A stretch of DNA of 64,000 nt from Lientehia hominis (GTDB lineage Bacteria; Bacillota; Clostridia; Lachnospirales; Lachnospiraceae). The stretch covers positions 146,782 to 210,781 of the forward strand of contig NZ_JAJNOR010000003.1 of assembly GCF_021044755.1 (NCBI RefSeq), in the 5' to 3' direction. Within the stretch, counting starts at the first letter, position 1; the number at the start of each line of letters is the position of its first letter. Positions 43,507 to 52,285 of the stretch are shown here, one piece after another. The translations under genes were made by a program, and so were the position numbers. The notes beneath the pieces were generated by a model that saw only the letters and a list, made by a program, of their open reading frames with translations, did not search any database and was not told the origin of the DNA.

Positions 43507-43879
43507 TTTCTTCTCCATATGTACTGCTATGTAAGCGTGCGGAATCCGCACGCTGTCTATTTATATAAAGCATCAGACAATGCCGCCGGACATGCCGGCA
43601 GCCGGTATTCTTAAAAGCCATACAGCATTGTTGCATTGTACCTCGGTTAAATCTGTGTCTGACGCCAGTATTTCATACACATCATAGTTTCCCGTATGGC
43701 TGTCTTTAATACATCCAATTTTCTACATGGATTCCAGCTCTTCGCTTTTTCCAGCTATAATTTATCATATGCACTATCTGCTTTTTTGTCTATATCTTTT
43801 TCTGTTCTTTCAATGTCCGTTTTTCCGGATGCAGAAGGGGACACCTATTCGGTGTCCCGGCTTTTAAGCATTTCTTTTT
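43507..43879. other. Gene-free stretch with two hairpins
   Basis: No convincing gene. AGCGTGCGG/CCGCACGCT forms a near-perfect palindrome at 43534-43554 without a T-run. GGGACACC/GGTGTCCC at 43838-43858 is a compact hairpin lying 22 nt past the stop of the LysM/DUF3794 gene and may help end its transcript. Fragments of open frame on the minus strand (43600-43740) have stops in every frame and may be remnants; no family was recognised. Confidence 0.5.
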
Positions 43880-45442
43880 TTAAAAGATCTCTTCCACCTG
43901 TTTGATCACCAGAAGGCGCTTTCCTGGAGCCAGCGGTTCCTCATTCAGGTTATTGGCAGAGCGGAGAGAATCTACCGTGGCATGGAATCTTTTAGCGATC
44001 TTCCACAAAGTGTCCTCCTGCTGCACCACATAAACTACGATCCCCGGCAGCTTCTGCACAGCCTCCAGATCCACAGGCTGTTCCGTAATCCCAGTTATCA
44101 TCTGCTCATTCATTTTCTTTCTGACCAACAGGTCAAATAAGATTACAGCTTTTACTTCAATCTCCCCGCCGCCCATCATGACTGCGCTCAGCTGTTCCAA
44201 TCCGGTGTTCAGCTGATAAATACACTGCTCATTTATGCCTTTTGCCTCTACCTTATACTGGAAAGGCACTACTCCCTTCATAGACTGAAGAGGATGGCTG
44301 TCGCTGTCAGTCATATAGAGTATCTTCAGGCAAAGCGCGCCCTCCAGTTGCAGACCGCCTTCCACCACTCGCATATCATCCAGTTTTATGGAGCCGTCCA
44401 CATGGCAGATCTGGAGGATATTGTCGCCGGTGCCGCTCCTGACCTTATCCGACAGACGAGTCTTAGAGCTGTTCTTCACCAGAATTTCCTCCACCTCCGC
44501 GGGCAGATACTCCGGTTCAAGCTCCTTCGCCGGTGAATAGACATCCGTGACTATCTGGATGCTTTCCTCCTCATAGAGCTTGATATCCAGTTCCAAGACT
44601 GCATCCAGGGCAATGCTCCGGTTTTCTCCGTCAAAGTCCGGCTGCTCTTCCAGCTGACAGTGAGCCAGCCGCACTGATATCTCCGGATACATATCCTCGG
44701 TGGCATCCGGAATATCCATGGTTCCTGCAAAGGGCAGCTCCCGTTCCACCCATTGGGGCGGAATATGTGCCTCTGGCCCGCGGTACACACAGAAAACAGC
44801 CAAAGTGCCTTGAATACTGAGCTTGCCGTCCAGCGGCTTCGTCTGTACGTTCCGGATCCGGCACTGGCTCCACAGCAGCTCTTCAATATCCGGCTGGCTG
44901 CTTCCGATTTCCAGCTCTTCCTTTACCCGGTATGTATCCTTCTGGCAGACAGCGGCCTGAGCGGCTCTGATGGCCCGCATCAGCATCTCAACAGGCTCCT
45001 CATCCTCTACCTCAGTTACAGCCATCTGCTCATCAAGGCCTTCTACGGTCAGACGGAAGGTAACAATGGCCTTCACATTGATCTTCCGGGAATGGATGAG
45101 CTCTATGGTCAGGTCTTCTATCTCCGCGTCTGCCTGGAGATAGTCTTTATCCTCCAGTTCCGGTACGTTCACGTATTCGTCAAAAGGTATGGTCCCCTTC
45201 ATCGCCTGAATCTGCCCGCCCTCTCCCGGGTGGTACAGAAGCCGGTAGGACAGCTTTCCGCGAAGCTCTACCTTCTCCGTAAGCCGTTTTATCTCTTCAA
45301 TCTCCACATCCCCGTCATCCAGGATGATCTTTTCGATATCCGGTTTCACATCCGGGACGATAAAGTCGTCATCCATGGTAATCTGGGACACTGTCTTTTT
45401 CTTCAGTCTGCACATACGGATGCTTTTCTTTTTCAGTTCCAT
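43880..45442 (-). CDS. SipL-like spore coat morphogenetic protein (DUF3794 repeats plus LysM)
   Basis: 520 residues. Three DUF3794/SPOCS-type domains can be followed: FIVPDVKPDIEKIILDDGDV near the N-terminus, EEPVEMLMRAIRAAQAAVCQ/EIGSSQPDIEELLW in the middle, and SGTGDNILQICHVDGSIKLD later. The C-terminal LysM domain is VYVVQQEDTLWKIAKRFHAT followed by VDSLRSANNLNEEPLAPGKR. In Clostridia SipL interacts with SpoIVA and links the coat to the forespore membrane. It indicates a sporulating organism. Preceded on the same strand by the PrcB-like lipoprotein gene with a 9-nt gap. Confidence 0.9.
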   Translation of the reverse strand: MELKKKSIRMCRLKKKTVSQITMDDDFIVPDVKPDIEKIILDDGDVEIEEIKRLTEKVELRGKLSYRLLYHPGEGGQIQAMKGTIPFDEYVNVPELEDKDYLQADAEIEDLTIELIHSRKINVKAIVTFRLTVEGLDEQMAVTEVEDEEPVEMLMRAIRAAQAAVCQKDTYRVKEELEIGSSQPDIEELLWSQCRIRNVQTKPLDGKLSIQGTLAVFCVYRGPEAHIPPQWVERELPFAGTMDIPDATEDMYPEISVRLAHCQLEEQPDFDGENRSIALDAVLELDIKLYEEESIQIVTDVYSPAKELEPEYLPAEVEEILVKNSSKTRLSDKVRSGTGDNILQICHVDGSIKLDDMRVVEGGLQLEGALCLKILYMTDSDSHPLQSMKGVVPFQYKVEAKGINEQCIYQLNTGLEQLSAVMMGGGEIEVKAVILFDLLVRKKMNEQMITGITEQPVDLEAVQKLPGIVVYVVQQEDTLWKIAKRFHATVDSLRSANNLNEEPLAPGKRLLVIKQVEEIF

Positions 45443-45451
45443 GATTTCCTC

Positions 45452-45886
45452 CTACAAAAATACCACCGGTTCTTCCCGGTACTGAAGTTTCAGAACAATA
45501 TACGGATAAGACGGCGTTTTTGAGACTTCCTCTCCCTGAGACGGCCCCATGGATTCTGTCTCCAGGCAGATCGACCCATCTTGCAGATACAGGTCCTTCA
45601 CGGATATACTATATCCTCCCGTCGCCTGCTTTCCAATACCGACCACCAGGTACAGAGCACCGTCACAAGTATAGGTCAGTTTGAATTCCGCTTCCTTTTT
45701 TTCCTCGATGATGGATTTCAGTTCTTCCGGTATCTCCGCTTCTTCTACCACCGTAAAATCCAGCTTTTCCTTCTCGGCACTTCCGTTTCCCTTCCCGCAG
45801 CCAGCCAGAAGAAAAACAAAAAGAAGGCAGAGAAGCAGCACCTCCGGCCATCGCGTCCCCTTCCGCTTCATTGGATATTTCTTCAT
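45452..45886 (-). CDS. PrcB C-terminal-like lipoprotein
   Basis: 144 residues. Lipoprotein signal at residues ~15-30 (VLLLCLLFVFLLAGC; Cys is the likely lipidation site). The rest matches the PrcB_C domain: LYLVVGIGKQATGGYSISVK, then VVxxx-SYPYIVLKLQY. In oral spirochaetes PrcB is part of a protease complex; stand-alone clostridial forms have unknown roles. Its position before the SipL-like gene suggests a link to the cell envelope or sporulation, which is inference. Confidence 0.8.
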   Translation of the reverse strand: MKKYPMKRKGTRWPEVLLLCLLFVFLLAGCGKGNGSAEKEKLDFTVVEEAEIPEELKSIIEEKKEAEFKLTYTCDGALYLVVGIGKQATGGYSISVKDLYLQDGSICLETESMGPSQGEEVSKTPSYPYIVLKLQYREEPVVFL

Positions 45887-46010
45887 CGCATGTTGTCCTC
45901 CTTGGCAATTCTCTTTCTAATGTATGCAGGAAAAACCTCATTTAGAAGAAGAACAAAGTTGACATGCCCGCTTCAAACTTCCCTTTCACCTGTTCATGAG
46001 AAGCTTGATA

Positions 46011-46061
46011 ATGAAAAAGAAACCCCGGAATCGGGACCGTGAGGTCCCGCTTTCCGGGGTT
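46011..46061 (-). terminator. Terminator of the phosphoglucomutase gene
   Basis: Nested stem AACCCCGGAA...TTTCCGGGGTT enclosing CGGGACC-GTGA-GGTCCCG (46021-46061). On the minus strand it is followed by TTCTTTTTC. It lies 23 nt past the stop codon. Confidence 0.88.
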
Positions 46062-46083
46062 GTGGAATCTTTATCTGTTTTCT

Positions 46084-47817
46084 TTAAAGCATCCTGTGAA
46101 TCATCTCCAGCACTTCCCTGCCGAACTTTTCCGATTCCTCTTTTGCTTCGTCAAATGAGCTCCCTTTCACGCCGTAATAGAACTTCACCTTCGGCTCTGT
46201 GCCAGAAGGCCTCACACACAGCCAGGCGTCATCGCTCAGATCATAATATAGCACGTTGGAAGCCGGCAGCCCAGTGGACCGCACCGCTCCGGTGGCCAAA
46301 TCCACCACTGTGTCCTTCTGGTAGTCTCTGGCAGAAAGCACTCTGTGTCCAGCCACTTCCTCCGGCGTATTATTCCGAAGCGTTTCCAAAATTTCCTTGA
46401 TCTTCGCCAGCCCTTCCATTCCGGCCAGAGTAATGGACTGAACATCGTCTCTGTAATAGCCATACCGCTCATACATATCGATCATGGCATCCCACAGCGT
46501 CATGCCCTTCGTCTTATAATAAGCCGCCGCCTCGCAGAGCGCCATCGTGGCTACAATTGCGTCCTTGTCCCTTGCATGGGTCCCGATCAGACATCCGTAG
46601 CTCTCCTCAAAGCCAAACAGATACGTTCCCCTGCCGGACTTCTCAAAACCCAATATCTGCTGTCCGATATATTTGAATCCGGTGAGCACCTCGATCAGTC
46701 TCACATCGTAATACTTCGCAATGGCATCCGCAAGATTGGAGGTGACAATCGTCTTGATCAAGGCTCCGTCTTCCGGAAGCCCTTCCAGCTCTTTCATCTG
46801 GCCGATTTCATAATCTGCCAAAAGACAGCCGGACATATTTCCCGTCAGAGTAATATATTCGCCGGACTTGCTGTCCTTCACATAGACCCCAAGCCTGTCC
46901 GCATCCGGATCGGTAGCCAAGACCAAATCCGCATCCTTCTCCTCCGCAAGCTTAAGAGCCAGTTCAAACGCTTCTGCGGCCTCCGGGTTCGGATAGCTCA
47001 CAGTCGGGAAATCCCCGTCGGGAAGCTCCTGCTCCGGCACCACATAAACATTTTCAAACCCCAGTTCCCTAAGCACACGGCGGGCAGGAATATTTCCAGT
47101 ACCATGAAGAGGGGTGTAGACTATCTTCAGATTCTTCCCTTCCGCGGCTATGCTGTCCCAATGCTTGACCTGTTTTTTAAGTTCTGCTATATATGCGTCG
47201 TCGATTGCTTGTCCAATCGTCTCGTAAAGGCCGGATTCTGCCGCCTCGTCCTTTTCCATGGTCTTCATCAAGGCGAAATCCGTCACTGCTTTTACTTCGG
47301 CCATAATACCGGCATCGTGCGGAGGCGTGATCTGCGCGCCGTCCTCCCAGTATACCTTATATCCATTGTACTCAGGCGGATTGTGACTCGCCGTTATATT
47401 GATTCCGGCAATACAGTCAAGCGTCCGTACCGCATAGGACAGCTCAGGGGTGGGCCGGAGAGACTCAAATACATATGCTTTAATACCATTGGCTGCCAGG
47501 CAGAGCGCGGCCTCATCCGCAAACTCCGGCGACATCCTCCTTGAATCATAAGCAATAGCCACGCCTCTTTTCTCTCCACCGGCTTTTTTGATATAATTTG
47601 CCAGCCCCTGCGTGGCCTTTCTCACCGTATAGATATTCATACGGTTGATGCCGGCGCCGATAATGCCCCGAAGCCCTGCAGTTCCAAAAGAAAGCTCTGT
47701 ATAAAAGCGTTCCCTGATCTCGTTCTCGTCGTCTTTTATCGCCTGTAATTCTGCTTTCGTCTTGTCATCAATGTAAGGGTTGTTCAGCCATTCCTCGTAT
47801 GTTTTGCGGTAGTCCAT
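46084..47817 (-). CDS. Phospho-sugar mutase (alpha-phosphoglucomutase, PgcA-like)
   Basis: 577 residues, normal for the PgcA group. The active-site phosphoserine loop is ITASHNPPEYNGYKVYWEDG (about residues 142-161). The metal loop is VLATDPDADRLGV, the sugar loop is FGFEESYGC and the phosphate loop is CVRPSGTEPKVKFYY. It interconverts glucose-6-P and glucose-1-P, supplying the precursor for CDP- and UDP-sugars used by the capsule locus and for glycolipids. A promoter lies at 47893-47921. Confidence 0.95.
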   Translation of the reverse strand: MDYRKTYEEWLNNPYIDDKTKAELQAIKDDENEIRERFYTELSFGTAGLRGIIGAGINRMNIYTVRKATQGLANYIKKAGGEKRGVAIAYDSRRMSPEFADEAALCLAANGIKAYVFESLRPTPELSYAVRTLDCIAGINITASHNPPEYNGYKVYWEDGAQITPPHDAGIMAEVKAVTDFALMKTMEKDEAAESGLYETIGQAIDDAYIAELKKQVKHWDSIAAEGKNLKIVYTPLHGTGNIPARRVLRELGFENVYVVPEQELPDGDFPTVSYPNPEAAEAFELALKLAEEKDADLVLATDPDADRLGVYVKDSKSGEYITLTGNMSGCLLADYEIGQMKELEGLPEDGALIKTIVTSNLADAIAKYYDVRLIEVLTGFKYIGQQILGFEKSGRGTYLFGFEESYGCLIGTHARDKDAIVATMALCEAAAYYKTKGMTLWDAMIDMYERYGYYRDDVQSITLAGMEGLAKIKEILETLRNNTPEEVAGHRVLSARDYQKDTVVDLATGAVRSTGLPASNVLYYDLSDDAWLCVRPSGTEPKVKFYYGVKGSSFDEAKEESEKFGREVLEMIHRML

Positions 47818-47892
47818 GCATTTTCCTCCCTGGGGCGGTTATTTCCCGGCTCATAAAGAGCCGGATTTCCAAATTCCGCCATGTCTGTATTC

Positions 47893-47921
47893 ATTATAAT
47901 ATATCCCCCCGGAAAATACAA
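47893..47921 (-). promoter_or_regulatory. Predicted promoter of the phosphoglucomutase gene
   Basis: On the minus strand TTGTAT (complement 47916-47921), 17-bp spacer, TATAAT (complement 47893-47898). The ~70-nt leader contains a CCGGCTC/GAGCCGG hairpin (47850-47870). Confidence 0.6.
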
Positions 47922-47946
47922 GAAAACTCCGCTCTTCCCGCCTGAT

Positions 47947-49104
47947 TCAAAGCCGTTCTTTGAGCTCCTCCAGAAACTGTTCCCTAGGTTCAAACTGGTT
48001 CTCCAAAACCTTTAGTTTATCGACATTCCTGGCCGGTATCCATGCTTTATTGGAGTTCACATAATAGTTGATCTGCTTCCAATATTTTTCCGGATACAGA
48101 AACAGGATGTAGAGATACTGCCATTCCTCATGGCTCAAAGGCAGGCTGTCGGCATAAACGTCAAGTATCTGACGCCCAAGATTCAGATTCCACCTGTGCT
48201 TCTCCAATATCTTCCTGGTAAAATAGTAAAGATCTGAAACCTGAATATCCCTGCGCATCCTGGAAAAGTCCGTGACCGCCCGTGTCCGTCCTCCCAGAAG
48301 CACATGATGATGACTGTATTCTCCATGACACCACCAAATATCCGGCATGTTTTCCAGCTGTTCGGAAAGCGCTGCCGCTTCTTCCGCCTGCCGGTAAAAC
48401 TTTTCGAACCCGCCTATGACGACCAGTTCGAAATCTGTTTTTCTTTTTCTGCCCTTCACATACGCTCTGGTCCGGCGCAGCTCCCGGTTATGTCTTCCCA
48501 AAAGCTCCGACAGACATTCTGGAGACTGGCATGATGTATCAGCCTGCAGTTCGGTCTCCTCCTGCTCCCCGGAAAACTCATTAAGACTGGCAGCCTTCGC
48601 TTCGGCTCCCGCGTCAATGCCTGCTTCAGCTTCCGCCGCTTCGGCTTCTTCCCGCATCCTGTCGGCTATCCTCTTCCTTTTTTCCCGCTCCTCCAGCAGT
48701 GACTCTTCTCTTTTTCTGTCCAGGACATGCTCCAGCTCCAGCTTTCTTAAGCCCCGGTGCAGCCTTGCCAAAAGTTCCGCCGCGGTCAGAATCTCACCTA
48801 CTTCTCTGGTGCTGCATTCCCGCCCCTCATACCAGTTTCGAAGTACATATCTGGACTGGTCTTCATCCACGGAAACCAGATTCCCTTCCAGGTTCTTCAT
48901 ACAACAGTCAACCTGGAGCCCGGTCTCCTCACCCAGCGCCGACAGCACTTCATATTCCAGCTGAATCCGTTTGTCCGACCCCGTCCACTCCTTCAGGAGC
49001 TTAAGGCCCTGGCTGGTCTCACACAGCACCGCTCCTCTTGTGCGGCAGGTCCTTTGCACATCCAGCCCGTACTGTTCTAAAACGCCGGTTCCTCGTTCAT
49101 TCAC
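47947..49104 (-). CDS. CotS-family spore coat protein
   Basis: 385 residues from GTG 49104, 7 nt after GGAGG (GTG 49110 also possible). The kinase-like CotS fold has GLKLLKEWTGSDKRIQLEYE, SRYVLRNWYEGRECS, then CHGEYSHHHVLLGGRTRAVT/DFSRMRRDIQVSDLYYFTRK and NYYVNSNKAWIP at the end. The catalytic loop reads HGEYSHHH where active kinases have HGDxxxxN, so phosphotransfer is doubtful. A Glu/Ala-rich insertion (about residues 140-190, EAEAAEAEAGIDAGAEAKAA) separates the lobes. Expected in the spore coat, made in the mother cell. Confidence 0.85.
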   Translation of the reverse strand: MNERGTGVLEQYGLDVQRTCRTRGAVLCETSQGLKLLKEWTGSDKRIQLEYEVLSALGEETGLQVDCCMKNLEGNLVSVDEDQSRYVLRNWYEGRECSTREVGEILTAAELLARLHRGLRKLELEHVLDRKREESLLEEREKRKRIADRMREEAEAAEAEAGIDAGAEAKAASLNEFSGEQEETELQADTSCQSPECLSELLGRHNRELRRTRAYVKGRKRKTDFELVVIGGFEKFYRQAEEAAALSEQLENMPDIWWCHGEYSHHHVLLGGRTRAVTDFSRMRRDIQVSDLYYFTRKILEKHRWNLNLGRQILDVYADSLPLSHEEWQYLYILFLYPEKYWKQINYYVNSNKAWIPARNVDKLKVLENQFEPREQFLEELKERL

Positions 49105-49249
49105 GTCCACCCCTCCAAAATCTCTCTGAAATCAATCTATGGGAATCTTATAAAAGTATCCTGATAAGAATCTCTTGAAAATTGGCTACTTCTATCCTAT
49201 GAATCCGACCTCGGAAACATGACAGGAGGGGGTATAAAAGAAAATAGAA

Positions 49250-50143
49250 CTATCGGATCGTCTGCTGTCCGCTTGCGGCGTAGATCTCATACCACTCGTA
49301 ATGTTCAAGCCGGACATCAAGAGCTTTTACCGCCCTGTCCAGGCGTTCCGGCTTGTTGCTCCCGCTGATGGGCAGTGCCCCTGCCGGATGATAGAGGAGC
49401 CAGGCGTATACAATGGTCTCCGGTTCTGCGCCGTGGCGGACCGCGATCTCCCGAATCTTTGAAAGGGCTTTTACATATGCCGGTTCCTTGGAGGTGAACA
49501 GACGGCCTCCCGCCAAAGGTGACCATATCATCGGATGAATCTTCTCTTTTGTCAGCATATCCATCATCCCTGAATTGAAATGTTCAAAGCAGACCGGATT
49601 CCATTCAATCTGGTTTGTAATCAGAGTACCGTCCATGGCATGATTCAGCGCGCCGAACTTGAATGGATCAAAATTGGATACCCCCGCTTCCCTTATAAGT
49701 CCCTGTTTTTTCATATCCTTAAGAGCCCTTGCGGTCTCATCAGGGTCCATACAGGGATCCTCCCTATGGATCAGATACAGATCCAGATATTCACACTGCA
49801 GCCTCTGAAGGGCTTCTTTACAGGACTGCATCAGCCGGTCATAAGTCGTATTATAATATCCGAAGGTTTTATCTCCAATCTGAGCCTTATAGATCCCGGT
49901 CTTGGATACCAGCTGAATCTTTTCCCGGATATCCGGCCGCTCTCGAAAAGCTTTTCCCAACTGACTTTCACACTCCGTATCGCCATAGACCTCAGCCGTG
50001 TCAAAGGTCGTGACCCCTCTTTCCAGACAGCCTTCCATAAAAGCGATCAGCCGGTCTGTGGTGAACCCCCAGTCGGTCAGTCTCCAGAGTCCCTGTACAA
50101 TGCGGGAAAATTCCATTGTCTCATTTAATTTAATATATTCCAT
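49250..50143 (-). CDS. Aldo/keto reductase (YdhF-like)
   Basis: 297 residues. RIVQGLWRLTDWGFTTD, GVTTFDTAEVYGDTECESQLG (catalytic Asp and Tyr), LYLIHREDPCMDPDETARAL (catalytic His), EAGVSNFDPF, TNQIEWNP and PISGSNKPERL (NADPH site) match the oxidoreductase group near E. coli YdhF. It reduces a carbonyl with NAD(P)H; substrate unknown. Divergent from the GntR gene at 50340; a 196-bp region between them carries the GntR promoter and operator. Confidence 0.93.
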   Translation of the reverse strand: MEYIKLNETMEFSRIVQGLWRLTDWGFTTDRLIAFMEGCLERGVTTFDTAEVYGDTECESQLGKAFRERPDIREKIQLVSKTGIYKAQIGDKTFGYYNTTYDRLMQSCKEALQRLQCEYLDLYLIHREDPCMDPDETARALKDMKKQGLIREAGVSNFDPFKFGALNHAMDGTLITNQIEWNPVCFEHFNSGMMDMLTKEKIHPMIWSPLAGGRLFTSKEPAYVKALSKIREIAVRHGAEPETIVYAWLLYHPAGALPISGSNKPERLDRAVKALDVRLEHYEWYEIYAASGQQTIR

Positions 50144-50261
50144 ATTGTCTCCCTTCCATTCATCTCATTTAGGTAAACTTGTATCTTTGTTCCTACGTAG
50201 TTATAAAAAGAGTAAAATTCTGTTTTATTCTGCGACGTCGAAGAAAGTGCAACGATTACAG

Positions 50262-50319
50262 TTGTTTTTATAGAGTTTCCAATATATAATAAAGACGAAA
50301 AATAAATAATGTACGTACA
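50262..50319 (+). promoter_or_regulatory. Promoter and TGTACGTACA operator of the first GntR gene
   Basis: TTGTTT (50262-50267), 17-bp spacer, TATAAT (50285-50290). The palindrome TGTACGTACA (50310-50319) lies about 13 nt past the expected start. The same decamer recurs at 57517-57526 and 57764-57773 around the sugar operon. Confidence 0.7.
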
Positions 50320-50339
50320 ACATATCAAAGGAGAGTATC

Positions 50340-51101
50340 ATGATTTTTGCAAATTATAATCTGGACCGTTCCACTCCAATTCCCCTGTATTACCAGCTGA
50401 AGGGCTTTCTCCTCCAGGAAATACAAAACGGGACCTATCCTGTAGGGAGCTGTATCCCTACGGAGCTGGAGCTGCGGGACCGCTTTCATATCAGCCGCAC
50501 CACCATACGCCAGGCAATCACCGAACTTGTACAGGAAGGATGGCTGGAGCGGAGGACCAGCAAAGGGACCTTCGTCACAAATCCCCGGGAAAAACAGATC
50601 CCCGGCTATATCAGGTCCTTCGAACCTTTCTACCAGCAGGTAAAGAAAACCGGAAAAACCGCAAGAACAGAACTCCTGGACATGAAGATCATATCCTCCA
50701 CCGAAGAGCAGGCCGCATGGCTTGATCTGGAACCTGGTGAAAAACTGATCTACCTGTCACGACGCCGTTTTGCCGATTCGACCCCGCTGGTCACCATCCA
50801 GAATTACATGCCCTATTCCCTGTGTGGATTCATACTCAGCCATAACTTTGAAAAAGAATCTTTATACGAGATTCTCTCCCAAAAGCCTGAGACCGCTCCT
50901 TATCTTGTGAGGAACATCATTTCTGCGGATAAAGCCACCCCTGAAGACGAAAAACTTCTGAACCTCGCCTGCGGGAGCCCTGTCCTCGGCTTCCGGACCG
51001 TTTCCCGTACACAGGATGACGTGCTGATCGACTACGCGTTTTCCCGTTATCATGGAGGGCTGAATAAATATGAAGTTGAAGTCTGCCAGGAACATCTCTG
51101 A
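50340..51101 (+). CDS. GntR/UTRA family transcriptional regulator (HutC subfamily), copy 1
   Basis: 253 residues. Winged helix: STPIPLYYQLKGFLLQEIQN, GTYPVGSCIPTELELRDRFH and ISRTTIRQAITELVQEGWLE. The C-terminal UTRA ligand domain has GEKLIYLSRRRFADSTPLVT, SRTQDDVLIDYAFSRYHG and a conserved final YEVEV. Very similar in layout to the regulator at 54829. It sits beside the sugar ABC operon (convergent) and carries the shared operator in its own leader, implying autoregulation. AAAGGAGAG precedes the ATG. Confidence 0.94.
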   Translation: MIFANYNLDRSTPIPLYYQLKGFLLQEIQNGTYPVGSCIPTELELRDRFHISRTTIRQAITELVQEGWLERRTSKGTFVTNPREKQIPGYIRSFEPFYQQVKKTGKTARTELLDMKIISSTEEQAAWLDLEPGEKLIYLSRRRFADSTPLVTIQNYMPYSLCGFILSHNFEKESLYEILSQKPETAPYLVRNIISADKATPEDEKLLNLACGSPVLGFRTVSRTQDDVLIDYAFSRYHGGLNKYEVEVCQEHL

Positions 51102-51150
51102 ATTCCGGCACATAAACAGGCCGCCGCTTTACACGCGGCGGCCCCTCCCA

Positions 51151-52212
51151 TCACTGAATGTAATCTTCTACATTATCTTTCGTGATCAGTACAAAATCGA
51201 TCATATAACTCTTTTCTACGGATTTTCCTGAGAGGATATCGGGAATCAGCTCAATGGCCTTTCCCACCTGGCCTGCGCCGTCCTGATAGATCGTCGCCTG
51301 CATTTCGCCCTTTTGGATCATATCCAGAGCCGCCGCTTCCCCATTTACTCCAATGCAGACCATATCGGTCCTCCCCTTGGAGTTCATAGATGTCTGTACG
51401 GCCGCGGAAGAACCATCGTCCTCACATATGATGCAGGTCAGATCGTCTCCCCAGCGTCCCAGCCAGTCCTCGGCAAATTTCACGGCTTTTTCTGCCTGCC
51501 ACTCGCCGGACTGTTCATCCAGCATCTCCCATTTGCTGTCCGCGTCCAGAATATTATGGATTCCTTCGCTTCTTTGGATCTGGGCAGAATTTCCGATCAC
51601 GCCCTGCACATGCCCGTACTTCCCTCCTTCGGGATAAACTGACTGTACGTATTCTGCCATCATTTCACCGGCCTGCACATCATCAGAACCTACGAACGCC
51701 GTTGCCAGCTCTTCTGTGTTATCCGTCATGGAGTTTACCACCAGACAGGGAACGCCCTCTTCCTTACAGCGTTCCAGGATTGGCGCGGAACCGGCCGCCT
51801 CGGCAGGAAGCAGAACGATCAGATCCGCGCCCATATTGAGCGCGTCCTCCAGCAGATTACACTGAATAATCGGATCAGACTGGCCGTCCAGCATTTTCCA
51901 TTCATCAATGGTCCCCTCATTCACCAGAGCGTCCAGCTTTGCCTCCGCCGTCTTATTCAGCGTAGCGTGAAAAGCATCCACCGTGTTCTTGGCAATATAA
52001 CCGACAATGATCTTTCCGTCTCCGTTCACGTCTCCGGCGCTTCCCGCTTCCGTATCCTCCTTTGCCGCTGTCGTATCTGCGGCCTCTGTCTCTTCCTTTT
52101 CTGTCCCTTTCGTATCCGGCGCTTTTGTAGTTTCATCCACTTTTTTGCTGCCGCAGGCTGCAAGACTGAGAACCATCACCAACGCCAAAACCAAAGCCAT
52201 CCATTTCTTCAT
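51151..52212 (-). CDS. Sugar ABC transporter substrate-binding lipoprotein (RbsB-like)
   Basis: 353 residues. Signal MKKWMALVLALVMVLSLAAC with lipobox; the Cys is lipidated. A Thr/Glu-rich linker precedes the type I periplasmic-binding domain: GKIIVGYIAKNTVDAFHATL, LIVLLPAEAAGSAPIL, CLVVNSMTDNTEELATAFVG and ICEDDGSSAAVQTSMNSKGR. It delivers a monosaccharide to the RbsC/RbsA pair encoded upstream. Last gene of the operon. AGGAGG lies before the ATG. Confidence 0.93.
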   Translation of the reverse strand: MKKWMALVLALVMVLSLAACGSKKVDETTKAPDTKGTEKEETEAADTTAAKEDTEAGSAGDVNGDGKIIVGYIAKNTVDAFHATLNKTAEAKLDALVNEGTIDEWKMLDGQSDPIIQCNLLEDALNMGADLIVLLPAEAAGSAPILERCKEEGVPCLVVNSMTDNTEELATAFVGSDDVQAGEMMAEYVQSVYPEGGKYGHVQGVIGNSAQIQRSEGIHNILDADSKWEMLDEQSGEWQAEKAVKFAEDWLGRWGDDLTCIICEDDGSSAAVQTSMNSKGRTDMVCIGVNGEAAALDMIQKGEMQATIYQDGAGQVGKAIELIPDILSGKSVEKSYMIDFVLITKDNVEDYIQ

Positions 52213-52285
52213 GTTTCATTTCCTCCTTTTTATATAGTTTTACCGGCCATGACCGGCCAGGTTTCCTCTATCCCCACAAAGGTTT

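Noticed and set aside
43600..43740. Possible small gene on the minus strand
   Set aside because: Stops interrupt each frame within about 50 codons and no start with a ribosome site is visible; at most a remnant.
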